64,000 nucleotides of DNA from RPQJ01 sp963762315 (GCA_963762315.1 CAVXKO010000003.1:558001-622000), one strand, 5' to 3'. Shown: positions 8,867-17,379, numbered from the stretch's first letter. Notes: a model not told the origin generated them from the letters alone. Program-made: numbers and translations.

Positions 8867-8892
8867 CGGGCCGGCGCAAGCCGGCCCGTTTT
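8867..8892 (+). terminator. intrinsic terminator of the 1.8-8.8 kb cytochrome cluster
   Basis: A perfect 9-bp stem CGGGCCGGC / GCCGGCCCG (8867-8875 and 8880-8888) with a GCAA loop is followed by TTTT, 26 bp after the ImcH-like stop. The T-run is on the plus strand only. Confidence 0.85.
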
Positions 8893-9143
8893 CATTTGCG
8901 CTGGCGCGGATTCGCAGTCGACTTGGCGGAATGGACTTCGCAGCCGGAGCAGTGCCCGCCGCCGCCCGCCGCCTTCTCCAGGCATTGCGCCAGGCGCGCC
9001 AGCACGCCCGTGGCCTGCGAACCTCCGGTAGATGCCACCAGCTTGCGGGCAAGCTGCAGGCGCGTCGCTGCTGGCGTAATAGCCCAGGCCGCGTAGACGA
9101 ATGCGGCGGCGACGACGAGACCGACGACCAGTTTCTCCAGCAT
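8892..9143 (-). CDS. small Cys-containing membrane protein downstream of feoB (DUF6587-like)
   Basis: 83 residues: one N-terminal membrane helix (LVVGLVVAAAFVYAAWAI, about residues 5-22), an Arg/Leu-rich middle, and a C-terminal segment GGGGHCSGCEVHSAK with two cysteines and two histidines, plus a further Cys in LAQCLEK. It follows feoB by 12 bp. Short proteins of this kind (DUF6587) are common after feoB in gamma- and betaproteobacteria; by position it may take the place of FeoC, but that is inference. The family name is from memory. Confidence 0.75.
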   Translation of the reverse strand: MLEKLVVGLVVAAAFVYAAWAITPAATRLQLARKLVASTGGSQATGVLARLAQCLEKAAGGGGHCSGCEVHSAKSTANPRQRK

Positions 9144-9155
9144 CGCCTTGCGCTC

Positions 9156-11033
9156 CTAACCGAGCAGCGCGCTCGCCACGTGGTACGTGACGAACGACGC
9201 GAAATACGCCAGCGCAAACAGGTACGCCGCCATCATCAGCGGATACCGCCATGAGTTCGTCTCGCGCTTGACCACGACCAGCGTCGAGAGGCACTGGGGG
9301 GCGAACACGTACCACGCGAGCAGCGACAGGGCGGTGGCGAGGCTCCAGGTCTGCGCGATCATCGGCACCAGCGCGGTCGACACGTCGTCGCCGGCATTGC
9401 TGAGCGAGTACACCGTGCCGAGGGCGCCCACGGCGACTTCGCGCGCCGCCAGGCCGGGCACCAGCGCGAGCGAAATCTGCCAGTTGAAACCGAGCGGCGC
9501 GAACAGGTGCTCGAGCCCGTGCCCGAGCATGCCCGCGAAGCTGTAGAGGATCGGCGGCCCTTCCGCACCCGGCGGTGGGGCAGGGTAGCTGCTGAGGAAC
9601 CAGAGCACGATCATCATCGCGAGGATGATCGTGCCGACGCGCTGCACGAACACCTTGGTCCGCTCCCACAGGCCAATCATCAGGTTGTTCAGGTGCGGCC
9701 AGTGGTATTCGGGCAGTTCGAGCAGGAGCGGGTGATAGGTCGAGCGCAGCGCCGTGCGCTTGAGGAAATACGCGACGGCCATCGCCGAGACGATGCCCGC
9801 GACGTACAGCGTGAACAGCACGAGGCCCTGCAGGTTGAACGGGCCGACCGGGCGATTCGGGATGAACGCCGCGATCACGAGCGCGTAGACAGGCAGGCGC
9901 GCGGAGCAGGTCATGAGTGGCGCGATCATGATCGTGGCCATGCGGTCGCGCAGGTTAGGGATCGTGCGCGTCGCCATGATGCCGGGCACCGCGCACGCGA
10001 AGCTCGACAGCAGCGGGATGAACGCGCGACCGGACAGCCCGACGCTGCCCATCAGCCGGTCGAGCAGGTAGGCCGCGCGCGGCAAGTAGCCGCTGTCTTC
10101 GAGCGCGAGGATGAACAGGAACAGGATCAGGATCTGCGGCAGGAACACGAGCACGCTGCCCGCGCCCGCGATCACGCCGTCCACCAGCAGGCTGCTCAGC
10201 AACCCGGCCGGGAGGGAGTGCTGGATGAACGTGCCGAGTGCGGACATGCCCGCATCGATCCATGTCATCGGCGCGGCGGCCCAGCTGAACACGGCCTGGA
10301 AGATGAAGAACAGCAGCACGGCGAGGATCGCGGGCCCCACGATCGGGTGCAGCACGACCCCGTCGAGACGCGCGAGCGCGCGCTTGCGCGCCGGTTCGCC
10401 GTAGCCGGCCGCCTTGAGGATGCGGCGCACCTCGCGCTGCGTGCGCTCGATCGCCTCGAACGTCGGCTCCTTCCATGCAACCGGCGGGCGCGCGCCCGGA
10501 TGCGGCAGGCTCTCGAGTTTCGCGACGAGCGGCTGGTGCCCCGCGTGCGTGACCGCCACGGTCTCGACCACCGGCACGCCGAGTTCCCGTTCGAGCCGCT
10601 CGCGGTCGAGGCTGTAGCCGCGGCCCGCGGCGAGATCGCTCATGTTGAGCGCGACCACCATCGGCACGCCGAGGTCGCGCAGCTCGAGCACGAGGCGCAG
10701 GTTGAGCCGCAGGTTGGTCGCATCCACGACGCAGACGACGAATTCCGGCGCCGGTTCATCGGCGAGGCGGCCGAGCAGGAAATCGCGCGTGATGGCCTCA
10801 TCGAGCGTTGTGGGCGTGAGGCTGTAGGCGCCCGGCAGGTCGAGCACCTTGTAGAGACGGTGCCGCTCGGGGCCGACGAACGTGCCTTCCTTGCGCTCGA
10901 CGGTGACGCCCGCGTAGTTCGCAACCTTCTGCCGGCTGCCTGTCAGCCGGTTGAACAGGGCCGTCTTGCCGCAATTCGGCACGCCGACCAGCGCGAGGCG
11001 CATCGAGTCGGCCGTGGTCGCGTGGGCGTTCAT
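9156..11033 (-). CDS. feoB: ferrous iron transporter FeoB
   Basis: Inner-membrane Fe(II) importer of 625 residues. The N-terminal G-protein domain shows GVPNCGKTA (residues 17-25), NYAGVTVERKEG, DLPGAYSLTP and NMSD. The membrane part contains the conserved Gate-like helices with the typical CSARLPVYALVI segment and two PGLAAREV/PGIMATR-type loops. The ATG at 11033 is used because it lies 4 bp after the feoA stop and gives the standard short N-terminus before the P-loop; the frame extends upstream through feoA but without a family match. Transcribed with feoA and the small downstream gene. Confidence 0.97.
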   Translation of the reverse strand: MNAHATTADSMRLALVGVPNCGKTALFNRLTGSRQKVANYAGVTVERKEGTFVGPERHRLYKVLDLPGAYSLTPTTLDEAITRDFLLGRLADEPAPEFVVCVVDATNLRLNLRLVLELRDLGVPMVVALNMSDLAAGRGYSLDRERLERELGVPVVETVAVTHAGHQPLVAKLESLPHPGARPPVAWKEPTFEAIERTQREVRRILKAAGYGEPARKRALARLDGVVLHPIVGPAILAVLLFFIFQAVFSWAAAPMTWIDAGMSALGTFIQHSLPAGLLSSLLVDGVIAGAGSVLVFLPQILILFLFILALEDSGYLPRAAYLLDRLMGSVGLSGRAFIPLLSSFACAVPGIMATRTIPNLRDRMATIMIAPLMTCSARLPVYALVIAAFIPNRPVGPFNLQGLVLFTLYVAGIVSAMAVAYFLKRTALRSTYHPLLLELPEYHWPHLNNLMIGLWERTKVFVQRVGTIILAMMIVLWFLSSYPAPPPGAEGPPILYSFAGMLGHGLEHLFAPLGFNWQISLALVPGLAAREVAVGALGTVYSLSNAGDDVSTALVPMIAQTWSLATALSLLAWYVFAPQCLSTLVVVKRETNSWRYPLMMAAYLFALAYFASFVTYHVASALLG

Positions 11034-11037
11034 GGAC

Positions 11038-11307
11038 TCAGCGCGCTTCGGTGTCGACGAACACGGCTCCGGCTTCGCGACGACGCAGGGCAAAGGTGGT
11101 GTTGCCGACACGCACCGCCATCGGGTCTCCGCCCGGCCAGACCTCCTCGATCACCTCGATGGACTCGCCCGGCACGAAGCCGAGTTCGAGCAGGCGCCGG
11201 CTGACTGTCGATTGCGCCTCGTCGCCGAGGCTCTGGTCGTCGTCATGCACGCGAATGACCACGCCGCGGGCACCTTTGCGCAACGCAGCGAGACTGACAG
11301 GGGTCAT
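11038..11307 (-). CDS. feoA: FeoA-family SH3-like protein
   Basis: 89-residue cytoplasmic partner of FeoB with the FeoA/DtxR-C SH3-like fold: RRLLELGFVPGESIEVIEE, then DPMAVRVGNTTFALRRREA. It is the first gene of the feoAB unit, with feoB starting 4 bp after its stop. A possible Fur site lies about 45 bp upstream. The ECF sigma factor gene is transcribed divergently. Confidence 0.95.
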   Translation of the reverse strand: MTPVSLAALRKGARGVVIRVHDDDQSLGDEAQSTVSRRLLELGFVPGESIEVIEEVWPGGDPMAVRVGNTTFALRRREAGAVFVDTEAR

Positions 11308-11349
11308 GGTGTTCGGGGTCAGGGTTCTTCGGAGTGAACAGCCTAGAGT

Positions 11350-11368
11350 TAATGAGAGTCGTTCGCAA
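11350..11368. promoter_or_regulatory. possible Fur box upstream of feoA
   Basis: TAATGAGAGTCGTTCGCAA resembles gammaproteobacterial Fur sites of the form AATGAGAATCATTCGCA, differing at two central positions. It lies in the promoter region of feoA, where Fur control is expected. It is a visual match only. Confidence 0.45.
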
Positions 11369-11416
11369 CACGGTTAACGCCTAGTGGGCTATGCATTGCC
11401 CCTGGTCTGGGTCTGA

Positions 11417-11445
11417 TTGACAGGTTCTATCGGACGTATAGGAAT
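11417..11445 (+). promoter_or_regulatory. possible promoter of the ECF sigma gene
   Basis: A perfect -35 hexamer TTGACA at 11417-11422 is followed after 17 bp by AGGAAT (11440-11445), a poor -10. An overlapping TATAGG at 11437 is spaced only 14 bp. A promoter here is plausible but the exact -10 is unclear. Confidence 0.35.
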
Positions 11446-11545
11446 ATGCTGTACAAAAACCATACACTCCGATCTATACTCCCCTCGAACCCCGAGTAAC
11501 CCGTTTCACCAAGCCGGCCCGACCGGCGCACCCGAGGTGACTGCA

Positions 11546-12106
11546 ATGACCGAATCCGTCCTCCACCGCATGGCCCAGGGCGACCAGCGAGCGATGCGCG
11601 AATGCATCGATGAGTTCGGCGGGCTGGTCTGGGCGATCGCCCGCCGCATGACCCGGTCGCGGGCCGATGCCGAAGACGCGGTGCAGGAGATCTTCGTGGA
11701 CGTTTGGAAATGTGCCGGCCGATTCGATGCGGCGCAGGGGTCCGAGAAGGTCTTCGTGACGACCATCGCTCGCCGTCGCCTCATCGATCGCATCCGCCGT
11801 TCGCGCATGAATTCGATGATGGATTCCGAGGAAGCGCTCGAAGACCCGCGCTTCGCCGAGCCAGGCACCGAAGGCGAGATCCGCGTCGACGCCGAAAGGG
11901 CGGCGACGGTCGTCGCCAAGCTGCGTCCGGACCAGCGAAAGGTGCTGCGCATGGGCCTGCTCGAGGGCATGACGCACTCCGAGATCGCCAAGGCCACGGG
12001 CATGCCGCTCGGCACGGTGAAGACCCAGATGCGCCGCGGCCTGATCCAGGTACGGCAGTGGATGGGTCTCGCTGCGGGTGTGCGCTTGGAGCCGGCCGCG
12101 ACCTGA
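11546..12106 (+). CDS. ECF-family RNA polymerase sigma factor
   Basis: 186 residues with sigma-70 region 2 (MTRSRADAEDAVQEIFVDVW, near residue 40) and region 4 (MTHSEIAKATGMPLGTVKTQMRRGL, a helix-turn-helix, near residue 145). The ATG at 11546 is chosen because GAGGTGA lies 6 nt upstream and region 2 starts at the usual distance. An in-frame upstream extension to about 11417 is unlikely. No anti-sigma factor gene follows: the next gene, 13 bp downstream, is a CtlX-type hydrolase. What it controls is not visible. Confidence 0.9.
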   Translation: MTESVLHRMAQGDQRAMRECIDEFGGLVWAIARRMTRSRADAEDAVQEIFVDVWKCAGRFDAAQGSEKVFVTTIARRRLIDRIRRSRMNSMMDSEEALEDPRFAEPGTEGEIRVDAERAATVVAKLRPDQRKVLRMGLLEGMTHSEIAKATGMPLGTVKTQMRRGLIQVRQWMGLAAGVRLEPAAT

Positions 12107-12119
12107 GTAGAATCGGCCG

Positions 12120-13103
12120 ATGCCCGAGACGCACGGCCGCCTTGCACCTCACGAACCCGGAACGCACGCCGGCACGGCCGCTGCCGCCGTGCTGATGGTG
12201 CGTCCGGCATCGTTCGGCTGGAATCCCGAGACGCAGGCCAGCAACAGTTACCAGCGCAACGACAGCGCAGTAGCAGCCGATGCGCCGTCCCGCGCAAGGC
12301 AGGAATTCGATTCGGTGGCCGGTGCGTTGCGCGAAGCCGGGGTCGAAGTTCACGCGCTCGACGACCGGCCAGACCCGGCCTGCGCCGATGCCGTGTTCCC
12401 GAACAACTGGGTGAGCTTCCATCCGGACGGCACCGTGGTGCTGTACCCGATGCTGGCGCGCAGCCGCCGGCTGGAGCGGCGCATGGACCTGCTGCTGCAA
12501 CTCGAGAACGCGGGCGGCTTCGAAGTTCGGCGGCTCGTCGACCTGACGCACCACGAGCACTCCGGCGCCTTCCTGGAAGGCACCGGCAGCCTCGTGCTCG
12601 ATCACGCCGCGCGGATCGCCTATGCCTGTCTCTCGCCGCGCACGCACGCGGCACCGCTGCGGGATTTCTGCGACGAGCTCGGGTTCGAGCCGTGCGTCTT
12701 CGAAGCAACGGACGTGGGAGGCCAGCCCGTGTACCACACGAATGTCGTGCTTTCGGTCGGCGGGTCCGTGGCCGTGGTGGGCACCGAAAACATCGCGACC
12801 GCGGATCGGGAACGGGTTCTCGAGCGGCTCGGCCGCTCCGGGCGAGAGTGCGTGCAGATCGACCGCGCGCAGGTCGCGGGTTTCGCCGCCAACGTGCTGG
12901 AACTGCAGGGTCGCGACGGGTCCCGCGTGCTCGCGATGTCCGACTGCGCCGCGCGATCATTCAGTGCAGCGGACATGCGACGCATCCGGTCCACGGTCGA
13001 CCGTGTCGTCGCCGTGCCCATTCCGACGATCGAGGCCTTGGGCGGCGGGTCGGTACGCTGCATGCTCGCCGAGATCTTCCTGCCACGGAGGCACTCCTCA
13101 TGA
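12120..13103 (+). CDS. ctlX: CtlX-like amidinotransferase/citrulline-type hydrolase
   Basis: 327-residue member of the guanidino-modifying (amidinotransferase) fold. Visible motifs are RPASFGWNPETQASNSYQR, NNWVSFHPDGTV (substrate loop), VDLTHHE, LEGTGSLVLD, HTNVVLSVG and the C-terminal GGGSVRCMLAEIF, whose Cys is the expected nucleophile. The pattern matches CtlX/ornithine-forming citrulline hydrolases rather than arginine deiminase, which is longer. The first 20 residues are low-complexity, and the true start might be an internal codon. Its stop overlaps the start of the next gene (ATGA). Confidence 0.85.
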   Translation: MPETHGRLAPHEPGTHAGTAAAAVLMVRPASFGWNPETQASNSYQRNDSAVAADAPSRARQEFDSVAGALREAGVEVHALDDRPDPACADAVFPNNWVSFHPDGTVVLYPMLARSRRLERRMDLLLQLENAGGFEVRRLVDLTHHEHSGAFLEGTGSLVLDHAARIAYACLSPRTHAAPLRDFCDELGFEPCVFEATDVGGQPVYHTNVVLSVGGSVAVVGTENIATADRERVLERLGRSGRECVQIDRAQVAGFAANVLELQGRDGSRVLAMSDCAARSFSAADMRRIRSTVDRVVAVPIPTIEALGGGSVRCMLAEIFLPRRHSS

Positions 13104-13576
13104 CCAGGCACGAACCGCTGGCCGGGCCCGAACTGGCGCAGGCCCTCGTGGGCGCCTGGAGGCTCGTCAGCTGGCGCATCGAGTATCCGGCGACCCAGCG
13201 CGTGACCGAGCCGTTCGGCCCGGCGGCGGAGGGACTGATCCTCTACACGGCGGACGGGTACATGTCGGCCGCCATGCAGCGTCCTGCCCGCCCGCGGCTC
13301 GCGCGCGAAAACCTCGCGTCGGTGAGCGACGCGGACAAGGCCGCCGCGTTCGCGTCGTACCTGCAGTACTCGGGACGCTGGCACGTGTCGGGTTCCGACG
13401 TGCACCACGTCATTGAGCTCGCGATGAACCCGAACCTGCTCGGCACACGGCAGGTGCGCGGCGCCATCCTGCGCGGCGAGGAACTCGAACTGCGCGCGGC
13501 CGAGCCGCTCGAAGGCTCCGCCGGCGTCCGCCTGCATCGCATCCTGTGGCGCCGCGCTCGCCCGCATTCGACCTAG
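13100..13576 (+). CDS. lipocalin-like domain protein
   Basis: 158 residues with features of the lipocalin-like family (PF13924 type): LVGAWRLVSWRIEYPATQRV at the N-terminus, then PFGPAAEGLILYTADGYMSA and YLQYSGRWHVSGSDVHHVIE. No signal peptide, so probably cytoplasmic. The ATG lies inside the stop of the CtlX gene (ATGA overlap), so the two are co-translated. The ligand is unknown and no functional link to CtlX is established. Confidence 0.75.
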   Translation: MTRHEPLAGPELAQALVGAWRLVSWRIEYPATQRVTEPFGPAAEGLILYTADGYMSAAMQRPARPRLARENLASVSDADKAAAFASYLQYSGRWHVSGSDVHHVIELAMNPNLLGTRQVRGAILRGEELELRAAEPLEGSAGVRLHRILWRRARPHST

Positions 13577-13649
13577 GTTGCCCCGGCCGCGCGACCCGGT
13601 CCGCGGGCGCACGGATGCTAGAATCGCGCCGCTTCGAAGGAGACCGGAC

Positions 13650-14288
13650 GTGCTCGAACTCGGCGTGAAATCCCTGCTGGCCTACCTGCTCGGCTCCGTG
13701 CTCGGCAGCCTCGTGATGGGTCGACTGCGGGGTGTCGACATCCGCGAACAGGGCAGCGGCAATGCGGGCGGCACCAACGCGCTGCGCACCCAGGGCTGGA
13801 AATTCGCGCTGGGGGTCGTCGTGATCGACGTGGGCAAGGCGCTCATTGCCGTCGGCTGGCTGCCGGGCGTCGCGCTGCCTTTCGTCGGTGTCGACCCCAC
13901 GCTCGACCGGCAGTGGCTGGCGGTGGCGTGCGCCGCCGCCGTGGTGATCGGGCACGTCTATCCCGTGTGGTACGAATTCCGCGGCGGCAAGGGCATGGCC
14001 ACGGTGATCGGCGCAGTCGCGGTGCTTGCACCGGCGTCGTTGCTGCCGGTGATCGGCGTGTGGCTCGCGGTCGTCATGCTCACCGGGTACGTCGGCCTCG
14101 GCACGATGCTCGGCGCCGCCTCCTTGCCCGTCTATTTCGCCCTGGTCGATCCGTCGAACGCGGCTTGCCTCGTGTTCGCAATTGCGATGGCGGCGTTCGT
14201 CGCCTTCACGCACCGCTCGAACATCTCGCGCATGCTCGAGGGCAACGAGAATCGCGCCAAACGCCTGTGGCTGTTGCGCCCGCGATGA
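13650..14288 (+). CDS. plsY: glycerol-3-phosphate acyltransferase PlsY
   Basis: Acyl-phosphate-dependent first acylation of glycerol-3-phosphate in phospholipid synthesis, at the inner membrane. 212 residues with the three PlsY motifs: AYLLGSVLGSLVMGR with GSGNAGGTNALR, EFRGGKGMATVIG, and HRSNISRMLEGNENR, and about five helices. The GTG start at 13650 is chosen because GAAGGAG (13636-13642) lies 7 nt upstream and the first helix begins at once. Its stop overlaps the birA start (ATGA). Confidence 0.95.
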   Translation: MLELGVKSLLAYLLGSVLGSLVMGRLRGVDIREQGSGNAGGTNALRTQGWKFALGVVVIDVGKALIAVGWLPGVALPFVGVDPTLDRQWLAVACAAAVVIGHVYPVWYEFRGGKGMATVIGAVAVLAPASLLPVIGVWLAVVMLTGYVGLGTMLGAASLPVYFALVDPSNAACLVFAIAMAAFVAFTHRSNISRMLEGNENRAKRLWLLRPR

Positions 14289-15289
14289 CCCCGACGCGCC
14301 AGCGGCTGCTCGGCCTGCTTGCGGACGGTGCGCTGCATTCCGGCGGGCAACTCGCGGCCGAACTCGGCGTCTCGCGCGCCGCCGTGTGGAAGCACGTGGC
14401 GGAATTGCGGGAGATCGGTGTCGACGTGCGCAGCTACGATCGTCGCGGCTACGAGCTGCCGGCGCCGGTCGAGCTGATCGATGCCGGGCGCATGCATGCC
14501 GCGGCTAGCGCGGAAGGCTGGCCGCTCGACGGCCGGCTCGAAGTGCTCTTCGAGATCGGTTCGACCAACGAGTACCTGTATTCGGCCGCGGCGCCGCCGC
14601 CGGCCGAACCGCGGCTCGTGTTCGCCGAGCTGCAGCACGCGGGGCGCGGCCGGCGCGGGCGCACCTGGCTTGCGCCGTTCGCCTCGGGTCTCACGTTTTC
14701 CATCGGCTGGACGTTTGCGGACATGCCGGCCGATCTCTCGGCGCTCAGTCTTGCGATGGGTGTGCAGGTGGTGCGCGGACTCCATCGCCTCGGCGCCGAG
14801 TCCGTCCGCCTCAAGTGGCCGAACGACATCGTCGTCGGGCGGCGCAAGCTCGGAGGCTTGTTGACGCAGCTGCGCTCCGAGGCTGGCGGCCCGGCGTACG
14901 TCGTCGTGGGGCTGGGCCTCAATCTCGACTTGCCGCAGTCGGCGCGCGCGGCGATCGACGCCCCCGAGGCCTCGCCCGTCTGCGACCTGCGTGAAACGCT
15001 GGGCGGCGCGCTGCTGTCACGCAACCGCGTCGCGGCCAGCGTCTCGAGCGCGATGCTCGAAGGCCTCGCGCAATTCACGAAATCCGGTTTCGCGCCGTTT
15101 GCCAAGGCCTGGAGCGAGCTCGATTCGCTGCGGGGCGCGCCGGTGCGCGTCGCGCAGGGCACCGGTGTCGTCGAGGGTCTGGCGCGCGGCGTGGATCCCG
15201 ACGGCGCGTTGCGCGTCGAGCGCGCCGGACGCATCGAGCGCTTCGTGTCCGGCGACGTCAGCCTGCGTCCCGCGGAGCCCGCGACGTGA
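14285..15289 (+). CDS. birA: bifunctional biotin ligase / biotin operon repressor BirA
   Basis: 334 residues. An N-terminal winged helix (LAAELGVSRAAVWKHVAELR, about residues 24-43) suggests DNA binding. The catalytic domain shows GSTNEYL, the biotinoyl-AMP loop GRGRRGRTW, LKWPNDIVVGRRKLGG and VVVGLGLNL. The C-terminal SH3-like domain is present. It attaches biotin to acetyl-CoA carboxylase and may regulate biotin synthesis. Starts in the plsY stop (ATGA) and ends in the coaX start (GTGA). Confidence 0.96.
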   Translation: MTPTRQRLLGLLADGALHSGGQLAAELGVSRAAVWKHVAELREIGVDVRSYDRRGYELPAPVELIDAGRMHAAASAEGWPLDGRLEVLFEIGSTNEYLYSAAAPPPAEPRLVFAELQHAGRGRRGRTWLAPFASGLTFSIGWTFADMPADLSALSLAMGVQVVRGLHRLGAESVRLKWPNDIVVGRRKLGGLLTQLRSEAGGPAYVVVGLGLNLDLPQSARAAIDAPEASPVCDLRETLGGALLSRNRVAASVSSAMLEGLAQFTKSGFAPFAKAWSELDSLRGAPVRVAQGTGVVEGLARGVDPDGALRVERAGRIERFVSGDVSLRPAEPAT

Positions 15290-16038
15290 TCCTGCTCGTC
15301 GACATCGGCAACACGCGCGTGAAATGGTCGGTGCTTTCCGGCGGCGCGCTCTCGCCCCAGCAGGCCGCCGACTATTCGAGCTGGTCGCCGGCCGACTGGA
15401 GCCGGCAGCTTTTTGCACAGCCGGGCATCAGCCGTGTGGTGGCGGCTTCGGTGGCCGGCCACGAACGCGTCGAGTTGCTCCGCGCCGCGGCGCGCGAGCT
15501 GGCGGGCTGCGGTGTCGAAGTCGTGACCTCGACCGGCGCAGCAGCCGGCGTGCGCAACGCGTATCCGGAGCCGCGACTGCTCGGCGTGGATCGCTGGCTG
15601 GCCGTGATCGCAGCGCACCACCTGGCGCGCGCGCCCTGTTGCGTGGTCGATGTCGGCACCGCGGCGACGATCGATGCGGTGACCGGTGACGGGCAGCACC
15701 TCGGCGGTTTCATCGTGCCGGGGCCGCGGCTGATGGCGGCGTCGCTGCTGCGCGGCACGAGCGATCTCGCCGCCCACAGCGCGGCGAGCGTGAGCGATGG
15801 CGGCGCGCAGTTCGCGAACAACACGCGCGATGCGATCGAGCGGGGCGCGGTCGTGGCGCTGGCCTCGCTAGCGGATCGCTCGGTAGCCGATCTCGCGCAG
15901 CTCTCAGGCGCGGCCGCGGCGCTGATCGTCACCGGCGGCGCGGCCTCTCTCGTCATGCCGTTCCTGCGCTCCACGCCGCGCCACGTCCCCGACCTGGTCC
16001 TGCAGGGACTGGCGGTGCTCGCCAACCGCAGCGGCTGA
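15286..16038 (+). CDS. coaX: type III pantothenate kinase
   Basis: First step of coenzyme A synthesis. 250 residues with the ASKHA-fold motifs of CoaX: DIGNTRVKW at the N-terminus, GVDRWLAVIAA, CVVDVGTAATIDAV and GGFIVPGPRLM. The GTG start overlaps the birA stop (GTGA). The birA-coaX-SPOR order is common in gamma- and betaproteobacteria. Confidence 0.96.
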   Translation: MILLVDIGNTRVKWSVLSGGALSPQQAADYSSWSPADWSRQLFAQPGISRVVAASVAGHERVELLRAAARELAGCGVEVVTSTGAAAGVRNAYPEPRLLGVDRWLAVIAAHHLARAPCCVVDVGTAATIDAVTGDGQHLGGFIVPGPRLMAASLLRGTSDLAAHSAASVSDGGAQFANNTRDAIERGAVVALASLADRSVADLAQLSGAAAALIVTGGAASLVMPFLRSTPRHVPDLVLQGLAVLANRSG

Positions 16039-16301
16039 ACCCCGGGACAGGCAGGCTGTCCAATCCAGTGAGGCCGGGACGGTGGCCAGCAAGGACCGTC
16101 TCGGGATTTTGTAACTGATTGAAATACAAGCGCTTAAATGAATTCGACGGTATCGTCGAGGTGCGTGGACGGGCGGGTGGAGCCTGCGGATGCCGCTTCG
16201 GAATCTCCGACATGCGTTGGCTTGCGCCGCCGCTATCATGGCGCGTGACACGACAGCGGGTCCGACGGGACCCCGGTAACGGCTAGGACTTGGAGGTAAC
16301 G

Positions 16302-16568
16302 ATGAAACTTTCTCGACTGATCGTCATGAGCTCGGCTGTGGTGGCCATTGCCAGCTGGGGCCAGGCGGCCCATGCCGATGGCAAGAAGCAGTTTGCAGAC
16401 GCGTGCTCAGAGTGCCATGAAGTCGCTGACTTCCAGGGCGAGAGTGCGGCGGACCTGACGGCTTCGCTGAAGAAGATCGTTGCCGGCCAGCAGAAGCACA
16501 AGAAGGCGCTCAAGCTGTCGGACGCGGAAATCAGCGAACTCGCCACCTACATGGCCGCGGGCAAGTAA
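16302..16568 (+). CDS. small periplasmic monoheme cytochrome c with possible His/His ligation
   Basis: 88 residues. Signal peptide to about residue 26 (GQAAHA-DGK), heme motif CSECH at residues 35-39, and a C-terminal helix ending ELATYMAAGK. Aligned by eye to the monoheme cytochrome at 6928, the axial Met of that protein (SEKM) falls on His66 here (QQKH), and no Met is present nearby; the only later Met is in the terminal helix. A bis-His heme is therefore possible. The ATG at 16302 follows GGAGGT by 4 nt. It is monocistronic, with its own terminator; the 263 bp upstream presumably hold its promoter. Confidence 0.88.
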   Translation: MKLSRLIVMSSAVVAIASWGQAAHADGKKQFADACSECHEVADFQGESAADLTASLKKIVAGQQKHKKALKLSDAEISELATYMAAGK

Positions 16569-16590
16569 CGTCCCGATCAAGTGGTCCCGC

Positions 16591-16622
16591 AAGGCCCGTC
16601 CCGCGAGGGACGGGCCTTTGCT
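16591..16622 (+). terminator. intrinsic terminator of the monoheme cytochrome gene
   Basis: A 12-bp perfect stem AAGGCCCGTCCC / GGGACGGGCCTT (16591-16602, 16607-16618) with loop GCGA, followed by TTGCTTTT. Confidence 0.85.
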
Positions 16623-16670
16623 TTTGGATTTGGCTACCATGGCCGCCGTCGCCACAGCAGGTGCCTGACC

Positions 16671-17366
16671 TTGCGTGCTCTGTTCCTCATGCTGCTCCTC
16701 GCGAACCTGCTTTTCCTCGCGTGGGCGGCGTGGATCGCGCCGCCTGCGCCGCTCGCGGGGCTCGCCACGCCGAGCGCGCCCGACCGGCGCGCCATCCGCT
16801 TGCTGCGCGAGGCGCCCGAAGCGGGCGAAGCCGGCGCCGCCGGATCCGAAGCCCCAGGGGCCCCGAGCCCGTTGCAGGAGGCGAACTGCGTCAGCGCAGG
16901 GCCGTTCCTGGAGCGGGCGCAAGCCGAATTGGCCGCGAGCGAACTCCAGCGGCTGGGGTTCACGTCCCGGCTGCGTCCCTCGACCGACGAGATTCGCATC
17001 GGGCAGTGGGTCCGGGTGCCGAATCTCGCCACGCCGGAAGACGCCGGCAATGCGCTGTCGGCCCTGAAGGCCGCCGGCCTGGCGGACGCGGAAATCGTGA
17101 GCGAGGACCCGCCGTCCAACACGGTTTCGCTGGGCGTGTTCGGTGAATCCGCTCGCGCTGCCGAGGTCGCTGAGGTGGCGCGCAAGGCGGGCTTCACGCC
17201 GGAGGTCAGCGAGCGTACCCGCACGGCGGACGTCTTCTGGCTGGACGTCGATCGCCTCGAGAACGGCAGCCTGCCGGGACTCGACGCGCTTGGGTCCGCG
17301 GCCGCAAAGGCGGCGCCGCCGCTGGAATTGCGGGCCTGCCCTGCGAGCGCGCCACCCGCCGGGTAG
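16671..17366 (+). CDS. SPOR-type membrane-anchored protein following the birA-coaX region
   Basis: 231 residues. One N-terminal helix (LFLMLLLANLLFLAWAAWIA), a Pro/Ala/Glu-rich linker, then two similar blocks: one beginning CVSAGPFLERAQAELAASEL with LRPSTDEIRIGQWVRVPN, and one with SLGVFGESARAAEVAEVARK. The alternation of a GxF core and a helix resembles SPOR peptidoglycan-binding domains. The start is taken as TTG 16671, immediately before the first helix; no better codon is near and the terminator at 16591 lies upstream. A SPOR assignment is moderate. Confidence 0.7.
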   Translation: MRALFLMLLLANLLFLAWAAWIAPPAPLAGLATPSAPDRRAIRLLREAPEAGEAGAAGSEAPGAPSPLQEANCVSAGPFLERAQAELAASELQRLGFTSRLRPSTDEIRIGQWVRVPNLATPEDAGNALSALKAAGLADAEIVSEDPPSNTVSLGVFGESARAAEVAEVARKAGFTPEVSERTRTADVFWLDVDRLENGSLPGLDALGSAAAKAAPPLELRACPASAPPAG

Positions 17367-17379
17367 AATCCGTCCGCGC

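Noticed and set aside
11546..13103. Anti-sigma factor gene downstream of the ECF sigma factor
   Set aside because: The next gene has guanidino-hydrolase motifs and no membrane helix or zinc-binding anti-sigma motif.
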